Part shown: one piece after another, positions 16,514 through 29,749 of the stretch
Position numbering within the stretch: position 1 is the first letter of the stretch
Layout: every line of letters starts with the position of its first letter
Source: Harmothoe impar
Lineage: Eukaryota; Annelida; Polychaeta; Phyllodocida; Polynoidae
Reading direction: 5' to 3'
DNA: 64,000 nt
Assembly (NCBI GenBank): GCA_947462335.1
Contig: OX381705.1
Location: 33,565,570-33,629,569 of the forward strand
Translations under genes and position numbers: made by a program
Notes under the pieces: generated by a model
The model's database searches: none
What the model was told of the DNA's origin: nothing
The model's input: the letters and a program-made list of their open reading frames with translations, nothing else

Positions 16514-18932
16514 GTATGGGTATGAGATGGTGATATATAAGTAACTGTTATATATTATAGGCTGCTTGGTGACCTGCTACTTCCCGTACTCCCTATCTGT
16601 CACAGTGCTAAAGTGCTTCCTTTTGTATTACATCATTTTACATGTTATATTAGGATTATCAGTTTGAGGCCTGCCTAAGATAAAATATCCCTCTTTCTAG
16701 ACTGATAGGGCATATATATTTATTTAGATATGTTTTATACCAAGCATACACTCTAAATGTAGGTCTTAGCAAAAAGATTAGTGATTTGGGCTGGGGAGCA
16801 TGACTCAGAGGGCATACATGGTGTGCGGTTGTAGGTAAAAGAGGGGTCTAATATAGAAATATCTGCACCATTTCCACAGGGTTGATACCTAACAAGATAG
16901 GCTTCCTGTATATTACTTTCATCTTATTATCCCCAACTTTAACACTCACAGTGACTAAAATATGCACTACAAGACTCTACAAGGATGGGAATAAATTCTT
17001 CATTATTTTGATATTATGATATAAATTAACATGAACACTTTAAGTATTACCGCATTCTGCCACAAACCATCCAAAAATATGATATATAGACTATAAGAGA
17101 CCGTCTTTGTAATGGTCACCCAGAGCCGTAGCTGCAGGTCCCGGTGGGTTATGGTCAGTGCGGCCCCTGTGCTGCCGTATACTCCTACTCCGACCATTGG
17201 CTAAATGGCAGAAACTGGGTGGGAGCAAAAACATGGAAAATGCCATATAAATACCTGAATCTTCATAAAACTAAATTTTTTTTCGAGCTCATACATTTTC
17301 TACATGATAACCTTCCAACAAAACCATATCAGATTAATACTCTGAATATTTCTATTTCCGGTCGAACTGCCTATAATATTGCACATTGGACAACCCCACA
17401 CCTTGTGCAAGCCCTTACCCACCTCTCACCCAAGTTCCCCCACCACCAGCTAGTTATTGGGTAGGATTGGGTGGGCATGTGGAAGGGCTAGGGCACCTCA
17501 CCCAAAGCTCACACTACCTCACCCCTTGAGCTAGGCACAAAAGTAGTTCGCCCTTGCTGGCACTAGCATGCCCTAGCCTCACGCCAGTTTGCTGGGAATT
17601 AACCTGTGTTATGTGCCTTAGTTCCTAGGTAGCAATTCTTATCCCCCATAGCAATCCATCCCTTTTATAATATTATATAAACATGGGTGTATGGTTATGG
17701 TTCATCTGGTGCGTCTCATATCGAGTTTGATATATTGATGAAGAAAATGCGATACAGTTGGGAAGTAAGCATCCGTCTCTTCATGATAAGTGTACCTTGT
17801 TATGTATCCCCATTATAATTATCTGCCCGTAACCTACACACCACCAATCTGCGACCCATGCCATAATTAACTTTGATTAGGTCCTGGGCATAAGGCTCAC
17901 TGGCAATGAGGTCCCATCATAGGGTATGACATGAGTGCAGGGAGGGTTACAGGGCATGTTGGTAGTTAGATCACACATGGTGTGACAAAGTGTGAATAAT
18001 GTCTTTGTCATATTCCCACTGATACGGCACGAAGTCAGGGGCAGCACATACATATGCATTGCAATGTTTTAACATGGTAACGTTATAAAATGAGCAGCAA
18101 TGAATGCCACCTATACAGTAGGTTGCTTTTTGCATTGAAAACTATAAGATGATATGTGCCCTGATACTGTACCACCTTTGCCATTTGGATCGGGCTGTCT
18201 AGTTGCCCTCCTATCCCCTACCACTGGGGCAGCCGCGACCTTGCCGACTTGCTGTATGGTGGGGCAGAAGAGCGCGCCACTTACAACTGGTCAAGTAGGT
18301 GATTTGGGCGCCAGAGCAGAAGAATGTCAAGTACTCAATAGCTCACATTTGTCTTTTTGACGGTTGGGGTAGAGCTAGAGGCGGAAAAGGTGCACTACTC
18401 TAGTCACATACCTTTAGGAATGGTGCCAGTGCCTATTTCTCCCAGCCCTCACCTACAAAGGGACCTGGCAGGACGGCAGTTTGGTTTATCAATTGCTGAC
18501 CGCATCTCAGCCATTGTCTAAAATCAAAAGCTAGTAACTTGATGCTTCATGTGACACGATCTGCAAAAAAGGCCCTTAGTGCAGGGTACATTAAGGTCCC
18601 TTTTCCCAGTACAAGTCACAAATATTGAATTTCAGATTTCCCTATTGGAGGAATAGACAATAATGAAATTGAGAATTGCATTGTCAATAGTGGGATTTAA
18701 ATTAGTTTTTTGATGAGTAAGATGCCTATTATTAGCTGTATTGATAAGGCCTGCTGTCAATAGTAGACATACGAGAGTTCAAGATCACGATGTGTTCGGC
18801 TACTTGTATTTGTAGAGCATTGCTGAGGAATGGGCTAGACGTTGGCGTACACGTTACAAATATAGCCATACCTTGCCTCTATAAGTGACTCTCTCCCGCA
18901 GGGAGAGGGCCACTGGTTTCTGTTATATATAG
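16514..18932. other. Intergenic DNA, no gene supported
   Basis: Several ORFs of 60-106 codons, none with a recognisable motif. Short CACCCAAG-type repeats near 17375-17600. Confidence 0.5.
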
Positions 18933-19444
18933 AAAGTGGAGTGAAATCACGGGACACCTAGATGTAGAGCACTATGTACACATCTTTTGAATGGGACACC
19001 TAGAATTAGGTCTCTCCAAAGTGGGACACCCTGATTCAGAGGTGGTCACATTGATAGGAAATAAAAAGTGCTATTTTTGTAGGATTTGTGACCTATTTTC
19101 AACTCCCAAAGTCCTGTCTGCTATTGTGCACTTTCTTCCCAAGCAGGTGCACAATGGTCTATAACAACCACTTATACACTCTTCAATCATAGAAATCCTC
19201 ACTGCAGCCGATGCACCCAACTAAGAAATATGTTGAAGAGTGATGATTAAGGCCAGAAGGGGACGCATGAGACTGAGAAATATTGTTTTACTTTACTCCA
19301 AACAGCACATCAGATTATATATTTTTAATCATATTTATATGGAATACACAGGGGAAAGGGTAATCTATTGACTATCAAACAGGAGTTACTCTGAAAGGTA
19401 AGGAAGTAAGCATACAGGCAGCTTTACTGATTTCACTCCACTTT
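18933..19444. mobile_element. Candidate MITE, 17-bp perfect TIR
   Basis: AAAGTGGAGTGAAATCA at the left end and its exact reverse complement at 19428-19444. Length 512 bp, non-coding. An internal GGGACACCTAGA motif is repeated three times near the left end. No clear target duplication. Confidence 0.6.
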
Positions 19445-20563
19445 TTACCATTGAGCAATCTCAGTCCAAGTACTGGCTTACTAGGACTGATAATCAGTCA
19501 AAGGCATGTCTAAGCTATCTATCATAACCCTCCAAGCAAATCAGGCCCAGGTTCTGTCACTTTGTTAACCTCTTGGTATTGTATGGGTCACAAGTACCCG
19601 AGTAACAGACTTGCACACAACGACACAGTGTTCCATGGAGCATATCAACATACTACGACTATATATAACTACATTTTAAGCGCCATTATGGTCCTCAGCA
19701 TTCTAGCATTTTGTAATAATTCTCAAATTCAGCAATAATTGACATAGGATGCCTTGCCCAATTTAGGTGTGTGAGCTGCTGGTTGATGCAGACCCATTTA
19801 ATCAGGTTCATGATTATCATCTTATTGTAGGCCTAACCAATATATGTGGCACGTGGCACACCTTCCATTATTTGGCACAAAGTGGTATGTGAATGAGTAT
19901 GAATCTGTGTCAGTGCTTGCTCCATTGAACATGTTGTGCCAATAAGTTACATGGAACAGGAGTCACCCAAGGTGCACATTCCGTAAACTAACTTACACTA
20001 ATTTCTATGGTATGATTATGGTCTGCCAAGTTGCTTCCTGCTTAAATTGGCAAGAACCCCTAAACAATAATTTCCGCTTTGATCAATTTTATAAATCCGA
20101 TGCCGTAGACAACACCTATAAGGCCCGTCTACGTTTAAAAGGTTGATTACCACGCACACCAAAGTTCGCGCAGCCTGTAGACCATAGTATGTTATTATAT
20201 ATACATGGTTGAATCAGTGCATTGTATACATTATACGCCTCAAATAAAGTTAAGTAATTATTTTATTTAAAAAAAGGAGTTAGTATCTAAATCAATCCAT
20301 TAAGCTCACCCTTTTCTCAGAATAATCTCTTATTTGGATATGACATTTTTGTGAAAAAATTAATACTGCTACATGTCATTTTTATTTTTCGATGTTGTGT
20401 AGAAGTGTATTGTGGTTCAATATTTCCAACATGAAGAAAATATATGTATGGGATCATTATCATTTCGAATAGAATGTAAAGATAATCAGTTTTTTGTCTG
20501 AAATTATTGGACTTTGAAGTAAAAATGAGTTAAGTTTTTCCATAAATGTCTTCATATCTATAG
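19445..20563. other. AT-rich intergenic DNA, no feature seen
   Basis: No ORF or repeat of note. Confidence 0.5.
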
Positions 20564-20565
20564 CT

Positions 20566-21020
20566 CAAATCCCATGATGCAATTGTTGCCAGAAAGTTTC
20601 TGCAATATAAGAATCTGTTGCAATATGCCCAGCTTGATCCAAATCGCAACAGATGCTACTACAACTGAGAGGTATAACAGCTAAGAATCTGTTGTAATTT
20701 AGGCCTACTCTAACATCTAGATATTGAGATATTTTTCCTTGTTCAAGTGAAATGTTTCTGCAATTTGGCATTTTCTCTTGCAATTTGAGCACATTGACCT
20801 GAAATCATGGGTATATTGCAATGTATGTTTCCTCCCATGTCTATATTGCAACAGATATTGCACAATTGCAAGGACACAGTGCAATACACATTGTGCAGTG
20901 GGATTTGGAGTAAGGACCCTTGCAATGGAACCCTTGCAATTTAGAGTAAATGCAAGGCTCCCAAATTGCAAGGGCTTCAAATTGCAGGGGTTTAGGAGGC
21001 ATAGAACGCTTTGTGGGATT
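20566..21020. mobile_element. MITE family with CTCAAATCCCA ends, copy 1
   Basis: Starts CTCAAATCCCATGATGC and ends GCTTTGTGGGATTTGAG, imperfect inverted ends about 455 bp apart. The interior repeats GCAATTTG/TTGCAAGG motifs. Related fragments lie at about 29290-29440 and 51529-51873. Confidence 0.7.
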
Positions 21021-21492
21021 TGAGTTTATGTGTCATGACACGTACTGATATGTACATGATTTGGTTTGTGTACCAATCAAGGATAGAAATGACTGTATAC
21101 ATTATGAATATGCAAGATATAGCTATCTCGATCATTTGACACAATTGGCTCATGAGCCACTGCTCTGCTCTGGTCATTTCAACCGCAAGGTCCTAATCTT
21201 TCTTAATTTATATAGTTAATGTATACATGTAGAAACTGACTGCTGTAATCCAGTGAAAATCTATGTATGGGAAATAAAGTGTATTTTTAATGGTTATGTT
21301 ACTCCAAACCGGTAAAACTAAAGCTATACACAATTATAATCATGTGTATTATCCTCAGTTTGGCAGCTACGGGAGCAGTACCGATTACATAATCTATTAC
21401 AGTAATGCTATAGGTGAGGGGAGACTAATCATGGTATTGCCTACCCTGCCTCCCCACCCCCGCATGCACTGGAGGCGTCCAATGCGCCGTTA
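21021..21492. other. Intergenic DNA, no feature seen
   Basis: A 76-codon ORF without recognisable features; nothing else. Confidence 0.5.
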
Positions 21493-22019
21493 TAGCCAAA
21501 CTCCACAGTACGATTTATGAGCCTGAAACCCTTGCGTTTCATTACCAGACTATTACCAATATGTCAAACAGCAAGGATTCCCAACACTCCTTTGCCTTTT
21601 ACAAGCTCCACTATTACGATTTGTTGGCAGGAAACCTTTGCGTTTTAGACTCAACTATTGCAATTTATAAATAGTGGGGTGAGAAGAAATTGCAGTGTAA
21701 AACATTTTTATATTAATAGGGAAAACACCATTGGCACAGGCATGTGGAGCTTAAATTGCGATGTCAAATGCTTCAAATGTCTTGCATTATCAATCAAAAC
21801 ATTGCAATTGTGTAAACCGCAGAGATTTTAGGGCATTGCAGGAAAAAATATCTAAATATTTAGATATTTGACTTGATGTAAATTGCAACACTTAGGCAAA
21901 GACCCTTAGCCGATAATGCCTTGCAATAGAGCAATGAACCCTTCCATATTGTCAAAATTGTCTAAACTCCCATAAACGCAGGGTTTTTCCTGCCTAAATC
22001 GTACTGTGGAGTTTGGCTA
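21493..22019. mobile_element. PIF/Harbinger-like MITE with TTA duplication
   Basis: 25-bp perfect inverted ends starting TAGCCAAACTCCACAGTACG (21493-21517 and 21995-22019), flanked by TTA on both sides (21490-21492, 22020-22022). Three-base TWA duplication is typical of PIF/Harbinger elements. The 527-bp interior has no ORF. Confidence 0.8.
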
Positions 22020-22622
22020 TTAGCGGCCGCTCGGCGCGGCCTACACACGGACAATCTCTTTTAGGTGGTCGCTGTAACGCGTGCATATAAAGACTTGTCC
22101 GGCAGGCGCGCCAACCCTCTTCCCGCCATCCACCAGGGGGACACTTTGGTCATACCTGCACCGAGTCGTCTACCTGCCTGCAGCGCCGCAACCTCCGGAT
22201 AGCACCTCACCCACTGCCGCTTTACCCACACCCAGGCGCGTACTAGTATCAGCGAGCAAATACTTCTTTATATTCTATAAAAGTGCATAGGAAACTTCAG
22301 ACTGTGGAAATAGTAGCAAACCTTCCCCGGTGTATAAGGACACTCTTGTCTCAGGTTGTTGTTACCCCTGTTGCTAGCAGCATGAAGGCAGAGAGTGGAC
22401 GTAATAGTTTGTTTGTGTTATAGTGAAGTGTAGCTGTACGGACCGTCACATAGGACTATATAGGTAGGCACCTAGACACCCCACTACAACCTACTGAGCA
22501 CCTCCTGAGAAGCTCCACATCTCCAACACTGAGTAGCTCACTGACCACCAGCTCACCTATTGTCTAATCGCCCTCCAGGCCGGCTGGCGTACACTCATCC
22601 AAGGCTAATCCCTCCACCAACA
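22020..22622 (+). promoter_or_regulatory. CpG-rich stretch, possible host promoter and non-coding first exon
   Basis: Sharply more CpG-rich than its surroundings (GCGGCCGCTCGGCGCGGCC at about 22022). GCATATAAAGAC near 22083 is TATA-like. About 500 bp of CT-rich leader-like sequence then ends in CCAACAG/GTAAGTGCC, a strong splice-donor match at about 22622/22623. No convincing coding frame or downstream exon was found, so gene identity is unknown. Confidence 0.35.
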
Positions 22623-22788
22623 GGTAAGTGCCATCTATATGGGCTAATAATCTCACTCCCCAGTCTGAGTGGTGCACTAGGGTAGTAGCTCTGTATCTTG
22701 TCTATACTATAGCTGTAAAGGGGTTTCACACAGTTACCTTCTGGTTGATTTATTTCTTTATTCTAACGACGGTGGGGAACTGCGTTAA

Positions 22789-23296
22789 AGTTGGTATCCC
22801 AACTATTGCGGTGACAAATTTCCACTTCCAGCATGGGGATAAGCATGCTAATGTTGTAAGTCATGTGTGAAAGTATTAAAGCTCTATGAGAACTATTTCC
22901 ATACAAAAATCCCCACACAGTAGCAAAAATGAATTTTCACTGAGCAGTCAAAAATAAAGCAATTAGCATGCCTCTCTACTAAACCACAAGGTGGCAGCTG
23001 TGTATAGTGTTTACAAAATATTCCCATTGCAGACCCAGTAACTCAACTCCATTCATGAACACATTAGTTCATTGATATCTCTACAGGTGGCAGCATATCC
23101 CAGATGGTTTGCCAATGCTTGAGTTTTCTCCATGAAAGCTGTAGATCTAGATTTTATTACACACTTTACATTAAAGCCTTTAAGACTCTTGGTAACCAGA
23201 ATTAAGCACCCATTTCAGAAGAAAAGTGTACATTAAATACTTTCAGGTAATTATTGAGAGGGGTCAATTCTAGTCACCCCAATTGGGATACCAACT
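22789..23296. mobile_element. Candidate TTAA-flanked MITE
   Basis: AGTTGGTATCCCAACTATTG at the left and its near reverse complement (CCAATTGGGATACCAACT) at the right, each directly bordered by TTAA (22785-22788, 23297-23300). The 508-bp interior is non-coding. The ends differ from the CCC ends of the other TTAA elements here, so family placement is open. Confidence 0.55.
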
Positions 23297-23300
23297 TTAA

Positions 23301-24652
23301 GATAAATATCGACGCATTGAGAACTGTGAAGTTCTTCATTCGTGCAGAGATTGTTAGTACATTAGACACAGCGCCGTACGCCATGTACTATACCACATTT
23401 GAGTGGAAAGACAGAGGGACACAGCCGTTTTTATTGTACATATAGGTACGTAAGTTGATAGGGTCCACTAGGTCGACTCTCCTACTGAGAGTATAAGTCA
23501 GATATCGATACCCGTTAGTAGCTGCATAAATGTTATAAGCCTTGGACAATGGTACTTATCCTATGCGCCTTAGACAAATACCCTAACACTTATACAGCTA
23601 CTAACATGTACATATGTATCACTTATTTTTGACCTTTTCCTTTCCTGTACACAGAGAGCATGAAATCATTTCCAAGGTCTTAAGATTCCTTATATACAAT
23701 ATTAATTAATTGCAGCTTGTTCAAATGTTAATTATGTACTATGTTGAAACCTCGCCATTCATTAACCTATGGGGATACTCTAACTGCAATTCTTATAGAC
23801 TAAATATGTCCATGTGCAGTCAATCGGCCCTACCCATAAGCTACTTTGCTCCAACTATGGGGTTAGGGGGGTTGACGAAGTAATTTAATTACACAAAGTT
23901 ATGTAGCAAATCAGTTCCAGAAATCACCTTGTTAAATTTACTGCATTTGTATCGTAGAAGTTGTCCTCCTCCGGTAAAGTTAGATCTTAGGAAATAGCGT
24001 GAGCTTGCGCAAGGGTTGAGTTTACCCAAGTGTAACCTATTGGGTTTGCTTGGGTATGTACAAATGGCTTTCGCAAGCTCATGCTATTTTGCTGGCCTTT
24101 TAGGTGGAAATATGGACCATCAGAGGTACCTGCCGAAAAGAGGTAGAGCTAGCTAGATACTGGTCCTTATAATAGGTAGGTCTACACCAGTGTCACCTCT
24201 AGGTGTTTAAAGGTTATCATTGTCAGTATAGTGAAGAAGATAGTTAATATCTATGACCACGTGAGCAGGAGAGATAATGTATGTGGAGCTGCTCACGAAA
24301 ATGAGGAGTCTTATCATACACATCACATTGCAATATGAATTCGTTATGTCTGATTTCCGTCTGACATCTAAAATCTAGAAATAAAAATACTACGGCTTAT
24401 GCAGCATACGACTTGGAAAAAAACATATATGGCATATGATACATAGTGAAGTTTTGTCAACGCATTCGATATGTAGGAAGAGGTGGTCGTGGCTTTAACA
24501 TGAGCGAGCTCTTGACATTAAACTGATTCTGCTGTTATGCTCCGTTCATACTAGTCACTCTACGTTTAGAACGGAGGTGTTTTACAAAGGGATGTCTCCA
24601 AGTATCTTTCCTCATAGGGCTCATGGTCCTATACGTGGACCTCCGCGCAATA
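23301..24652. other. Intergenic DNA with two short foldbacks
   Basis: Hairpin 23512-23607 has GTTAGTAGCTGCATAA pairing with TTATACAGCTACTAAC. Hairpin 23993-24090 has AAATAGCGTGAGCTTGCG pairing with CGCAAGCTCATGCTATTT. No gene supported. Confidence 0.55.
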
Positions 24653-25140
24653 AAGGTTCAATCCCACAACGCAAAAAATGGGCCAGAAAGTGTTGATTAT
24701 TGACATAAAAACAAGGGGCAACTGTTGCCAATATTGTAAATCGCAACACTTGTCCCATGATCTTAAGCCTCTTCAAATCCCACAGTGGTCAATAATAGGA
24801 GAGCAAAGTGTTGCATGCAGGACTGGTTAATGGAGCTGTTTGAGGGGAGTTACTTCACAGTATGATTTGTCTTCACTATTCCCTCTAAATTAGCCTAAAG
24901 ATATTTGGAGTGTCCGCCCTATATAAACCAAATCATTAATTGACATATTCCAATAAGCAACATTTTGTGGGCCTTCTGGGGGAAATATCTAACTCTTTTG
25001 ATCCTTGCGATTTCCCATATCACAAGACAAAGGCAACACTTTTCTCACTGATTTGTGCCTGTCTTGGCCAATATAGGGCTCATAATCGGCAACAAGACCG
25101 ATTCACAACATTTTCTCACCCTCTCACGCGTTGTGGGATT
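24653..25140 (+). mobile_element. MITE family with AAGGTCAAATCCCACAACGC ends, copy A
   Basis: About 490-bp unit, also found at 25686 (inverted), 51874 and 57666. The left end is AAGGTTCAATCCCACAACGC. The right end stops at GCGTTGTGGGATT, with the last TGACCTT missing. Non-coding. Confidence 0.75.
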
Positions 25141-25164
25141 ACATGTACACATAAAAGTAAAGAT

Positions 25165-25383
25165 GTCAACTGTGTGTCCTACGTGGCTCTGGTAAAATAG
25201 AGAGTCACACTGCTCATGACCCTGCTTATATGAAGGGTCAACTTTAGTTGACTATACGATCAGTGTCAACTCAAATTGACTCTATACTATCAGTGTTAGC
25301 TAAACGATGACGCTTCATATAAGCAGAGTCATGAGCATTTTGACTCTCTATTTCACCAGAGCCACCTGGGAGACACAGTTGAC
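25165..25383. mobile_element. Second MITE family, foldback with about 70-bp arms, copy 1
   Basis: The left arm from GTCAACTGTGTGTCC through TGGCTCTGGTAAAATAGAG pairs with the right arm CTCTATTTCACCAGAGCCA to ACACAGTTGAC. Total 219 bp, with an internal CAACTTTAGTTG / TCAACTCAAATTGA centre. A diverged copy lies at about 57511-57662. Confidence 0.75.
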
Positions 25384-25685
25384 TCCTTTTCTTTTCTGTG
25401 TGTGCTGCATGGTCATATATGCTGCATGGTATTTTAAAAGTACAGTACCAGTGTGAACGAGGAATCTCAACCTAAATTGTCATGGAAGAGGGACAAGATG
25501 TGGATGATTTTTTGTGTAGAACGACTAGAATTGACGAAGTCTAAGTAGACGAACCAGCTCTAACTATCAGATTCTGTCTAACATTAATGCATGGCCTGTC
25601 CAAATAATAGACTTGTTTCTGATCACTATGCCATGAGAAATGTGACGAGGGCGCTTTTTTTTTGCTGAGGCTTAAATCATACCTA

Positions 25686-26174
25686 AAGGTCAAATCCCAC
25701 AACGCGAGAGAAGGTAAGAAAATGTTGTGAATTGGTCTTATTGCCAATTTTGGGCCCTATTTTGGCTAAGAAGGCCCAAATCGGTGAGAAAGGGTTGCCT
25801 TTGTCTTGTGATTTGGGAAATCACAAGGATTAAATGAGTTAGATATTTGCCCCCGGAAGGCCTAGAAAATGTTGCTTATTGGAATATGTCAATGATTTGG
25901 CTTATATAGGGGGGACACTCCAATATCTTTAGGCTAATTGAGAGGGAATAGTGAGAACAAATCATACTGTGAAGTAACTCCCCACAAACAGATCCATTAA
26001 CCAGTCCTGCATGCAACACTTTGCTTGCCTATTATTGACCACTGTGGGATTTGGAGAGGCATAAGATCATGGGACAGGTGTTGTGATTTACAATATTGGC
26101 AACAGTTGCCCCTTGTTTTTATGTCAATAATCAACACTTTCTGGCTCATTTTTAGCATTGTGGGATTTGACCTT
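25686..26174 (-). mobile_element. MITE family AAGGTCAAATCCC, copy B, inverted
   Basis: Reverse orientation of copy A over its full length. Both ends intact: AAGGTCAAATCCCACAACGC and TTGTGGGATTTGACCTT. Together with copy A it makes a 1.5-kb inverted pair around the foldback at 25165. Confidence 0.8.
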
Positions 26175-26537
26175 ATAGTATTGCAGGCTCTTGGGGAACC
26201 AAATTTACATTTTATTAATGAACAGATTAAGGAATTGCGAAAGATATAAATATACATGTTTTCTTCACCCTGTTATATTTCCTGCACTGTAAGGTTTGGT
26301 TTGATACCAAATATGACCGTATTTGTCTAATTATGTCATGTTTTTCCATTATAATTTGCATTGGTACGAGTTAAAGGTATGAAAGGGTATGAACAACAAG
26401 ATAGTGAGATGCAGCAGGAAATGAAGAAGGAGATGGAATATGAACGGATGCAAGTAAGGTCTTGGAGGGCGGACAAGAGGTCCATAATCATATATTCCTG
26501 TTCGCAGGCGTCCAGTAAGACCACGTATATATAAGCA

Positions 26538-26837
26538 TACTCTCGTTCCCAAATCCTTCCGAAGGAAGGCTCTGGTACCAGCCAAATTACCTTGAACTTG
26601 GGATTTTGCTGGGTCTGGGCAACCCCTGCTGGTAGCCTGGAACCAGTGGACAGGAACCAGAATGTGTGATGGTAGTTTTACTGTATTTTACCATCAGACT
26701 TTCTAGTTCCATTTCCTGTTCCTGTCCACTGGTTCCAGGCTACCAGCAGGGGTTGCCCAGAACAAGCAAAATCCCAAGGTCGAGGTCATTTGGCTGTTAC
26801 CAGAGCCTTACTTCGGAAGGATTTGGGAGCGAGAGTA
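26538..26837. mobile_element. Near-perfect 300-bp hairpin element
   Basis: Arms of about 130-145 bp: TACTCTCGTTCCCAAATCC at the left pairs with GGATTTGGGAGCGAGAGTA at the right. Pairing continues through AACCCCTGCTGGTAGCCTGG and CCAGTGGACAGGAA to a loop near 26685. Few mismatches, so formation or spread is recent. Confidence 0.8.
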
Positions 26838-29289
26838 ATATAAGCGAAGCTGATTAAGCAATTATTATGTACAAGGCATACCCCACAAAGTCCTGCTGTG
26901 TGGTAGGTAGTTACCATTTTAAAATGATATTTCAGAGGAAACTACAAATTGAATTATGAACTCCTCTAGTAATAGTACATGTCCATGGGATAATTGTAAC
27001 GAATGCATCTAGCTTGATATGATAAGGGAACACCATTTTGGGGGGTTGCGGTGTCGGGGAAGTGGCAGGATTGGTCCCATACGAGGGTGAGGTGAGGCCC
27101 TGTGCTGGGGCTAATAAACCACTCGCCCACAGCTTGTGGTATAGGTATTGTCTCAGCACCCCCATCTGAAATAATTTCAAATCGTTACACATTTTCTACA
27201 CTTTCTAGTGGAGAAAGAATAGAACCCCCAGGAATAGATAAATAGGGATGGTAGAAGTCCCGGTATTAGATATACGATTATATATGGTTGTCTGTCCCTG
27301 AATCAATAATGTGACACCTAGATCAAGCTAACGCTGTTAGGTTCGGCAGAGGTAAATACCCATTCGATTACAAAACCGTCCTAGGTAATTGTAGTTAGTT
27401 TAGACCAATTAATGGACTATCAATAGGGTGATTAGACTAATAATGAAACCAATTCCAGACCATAATACATGTTGAAGCATCTGATACAGTTACTGGATAG
27501 TCAGTGGGGTCACAATCTGAACAAAGTTATACAAAGGGCCCTTTAACACTGCCACCAATAAGTTGAACCTGGACTTATGCTCATCATCTTTGATTATAGC
27601 TAATGACAATGTTAACCTCGTGTAATGAGATGCAGGTACCGCTTTCTATGGGTAACGTGTCTCCTCCTACCTACTGATCCATCTCCGGAGATTGTCCAGA
27701 AACCTTACTGGATACAGTCACACTGTGGTGCGACATACATGCCAATTCTCCATAGAAAATGATGAATTTTAAATTCCAAATATAGAATATCAGCATCAAA
27801 AATGGAATAATTCTCAGAAGCACACTGTATTCCCATAAAACATGCTAAAGCATTTTTGGGTCTATCTTCCCTTACTTTGCCATTCTGATGCCCCCTGGTG
27901 GCCAAAACCAGAATTAAAAGGCTGGTTTTTAGGTACATCATTATTACGTTTGATCATTATTACATGATCCTATAACCATCAAGATAACCAGAAGTGCCCC
28001 CCTTTATATTCAGATGTTTGTAAATAGCAGAGAGGGAATATATATCTGATTATTTAGATCTTAGATTGTGCCCAATTCACAACAGATTCCGTGCAGTTAT
28101 ACATGTACCTCCCTGTTGCAGATTCATATGTTGTGTTTTACAGGGAGGTCTCCAATTCACAACACATTCCCAATTCTCAGAGATCTTCCATCATAAATCA
28201 CCCTGTCGGATTTGACCTTTTCTTTGGGGGGCTTCCACAAAGTATGTACGCATTTCCCCCCCCAAAAATAGATCCCCCACCCCCCATGTTGCATTATGTA
28301 CTACCATGTAACTGACCTACACAGAGACACTGCTGTACACCATCTGTGTATCAGATATGACCTGCAGCTCTTGTTGCTACTCTATAAATATCTGCATAGT
28401 AACAACCATAATCCCCATGAGCTCGGACTAAGCTACCATAAGGCCCCTTCTGAAGGTAGAATGACCAGATCGACAAACACTGGATTGCTTAAATATCCTA
28501 AGTTAGACAAAATCGGGTATAGCAACAGTCCATTATACCGGGGCATAGAACTCTTGAATGGTCTGAACACTTCTTGAAGTCCAGAGATGTCACAGAGAAA
28601 AGGCTCTATGCTGGGTGGTTGCCACCTTTGACACAAAACACCTTAATTGATTAAAAAAAACTGATAGTAGGCTGCAATGCCTCCTCAACTTGTTATGAGG
28701 TCTGTAACAACACTATGAGCACAATCTACTTGTATTACCTGGCTAAATTGTTTTTTGTTTTATATCGTACTGTATTATATAATTGATGTATGTACCAAAG
28801 GGTTGAAATGACCCAAAAAAGATAACACATTGGACAGAAATATCTAGATATTGAACTCACCTAAGTAATAGTTGTAATGTAAACATCCTACCTTCTACCA
28901 CTAATGTACAAACTAATTCAACATGTCTTTCATCTTATATCATAAAAGCAGAGTATTCACACGATAATGAGGTATTGAGGATGTATATATCATATACTAG
29001 AATCTACCTTTAATCTTATCAGTGCTACCACCTTGAGAGATCACAATAACACTGTGGAGTATATGTAATGATATTATGTAATGTACCATTCATGTACCAT
29101 CTCATTGACATGTACTGTGTTTAGTAAATCATCCTATGAAATAAACACTAACAAACTCAAAAATTAATTCATATCAAATCACCCTACTAACATGTTGTTT
29201 AACAACACAGAGGTTTCAGTGTCAGGAACTGATTATCAGTGTCCAAGGCTTATTATAATATCTAGATTCCAATATGTGCGATTTGTGCC
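26838..29289. other. Intergenic DNA, no gene supported
   Basis: Only short ORFs. Around 28080-28220 are relics resembling MITE ends (CCAATTCACAACA, GTCGGATTTGACCTT). Confidence 0.5.
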
Positions 29290-29440
29290 TCATTTTGTAA
29301 GGATGGGTCGCATAATATAACGTACATTGGGAATACCCTTGCAATAAAATCCTTGCAATTTGGAGTAAAAGGATAGCTCCAAAATTGCAATAACTAGGAG
29401 GTCTAGGAGGTATAGAAAACCTCGCCGGATTTGAGTTGTA
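29290..29440 (+). repeat. Fragment of the CTCAAATCCCA MITE family
   Basis: Contains GGGAATACCCTTGCAATAAA, TTGCAATTTGGAGTAAA and ends CGCCGGATTTGAG, matching the right part of the copy at 20566. Confidence 0.6.
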
Positions 29441-29749
29441 GTACAATAAGGATTATCCCGAGTAGTAGGTTGTTGTGCTTTGTACACTGGTCAAGTATAG
29501 GACCATTCAGTAAAGGTGAAATGCCATATCGCAAAAAATGGGCCTCAAAGTGTTGCTTATGACCACCGTCCAATGGGCTCTAATCGGCCAAAGTTATATT
29601 CCGCACTAGCTAGATATCCACTGTACAGCACCATATTTGACTGGTCCTCACTAGCTTTAGCAAATCATGTGGACCAGATCAGGGAGCTAAAGCTCTGATT
29701 GGAGAGTGGAACTGCTGCATTCCCTGCATGCTAGAACACCTGCAATCAT

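Noticed and set aside
17144..17464. 106-codon ORF
   Set aside because: No recognisable motif, no start context or splice evidence, ordinary AT-rich composition.
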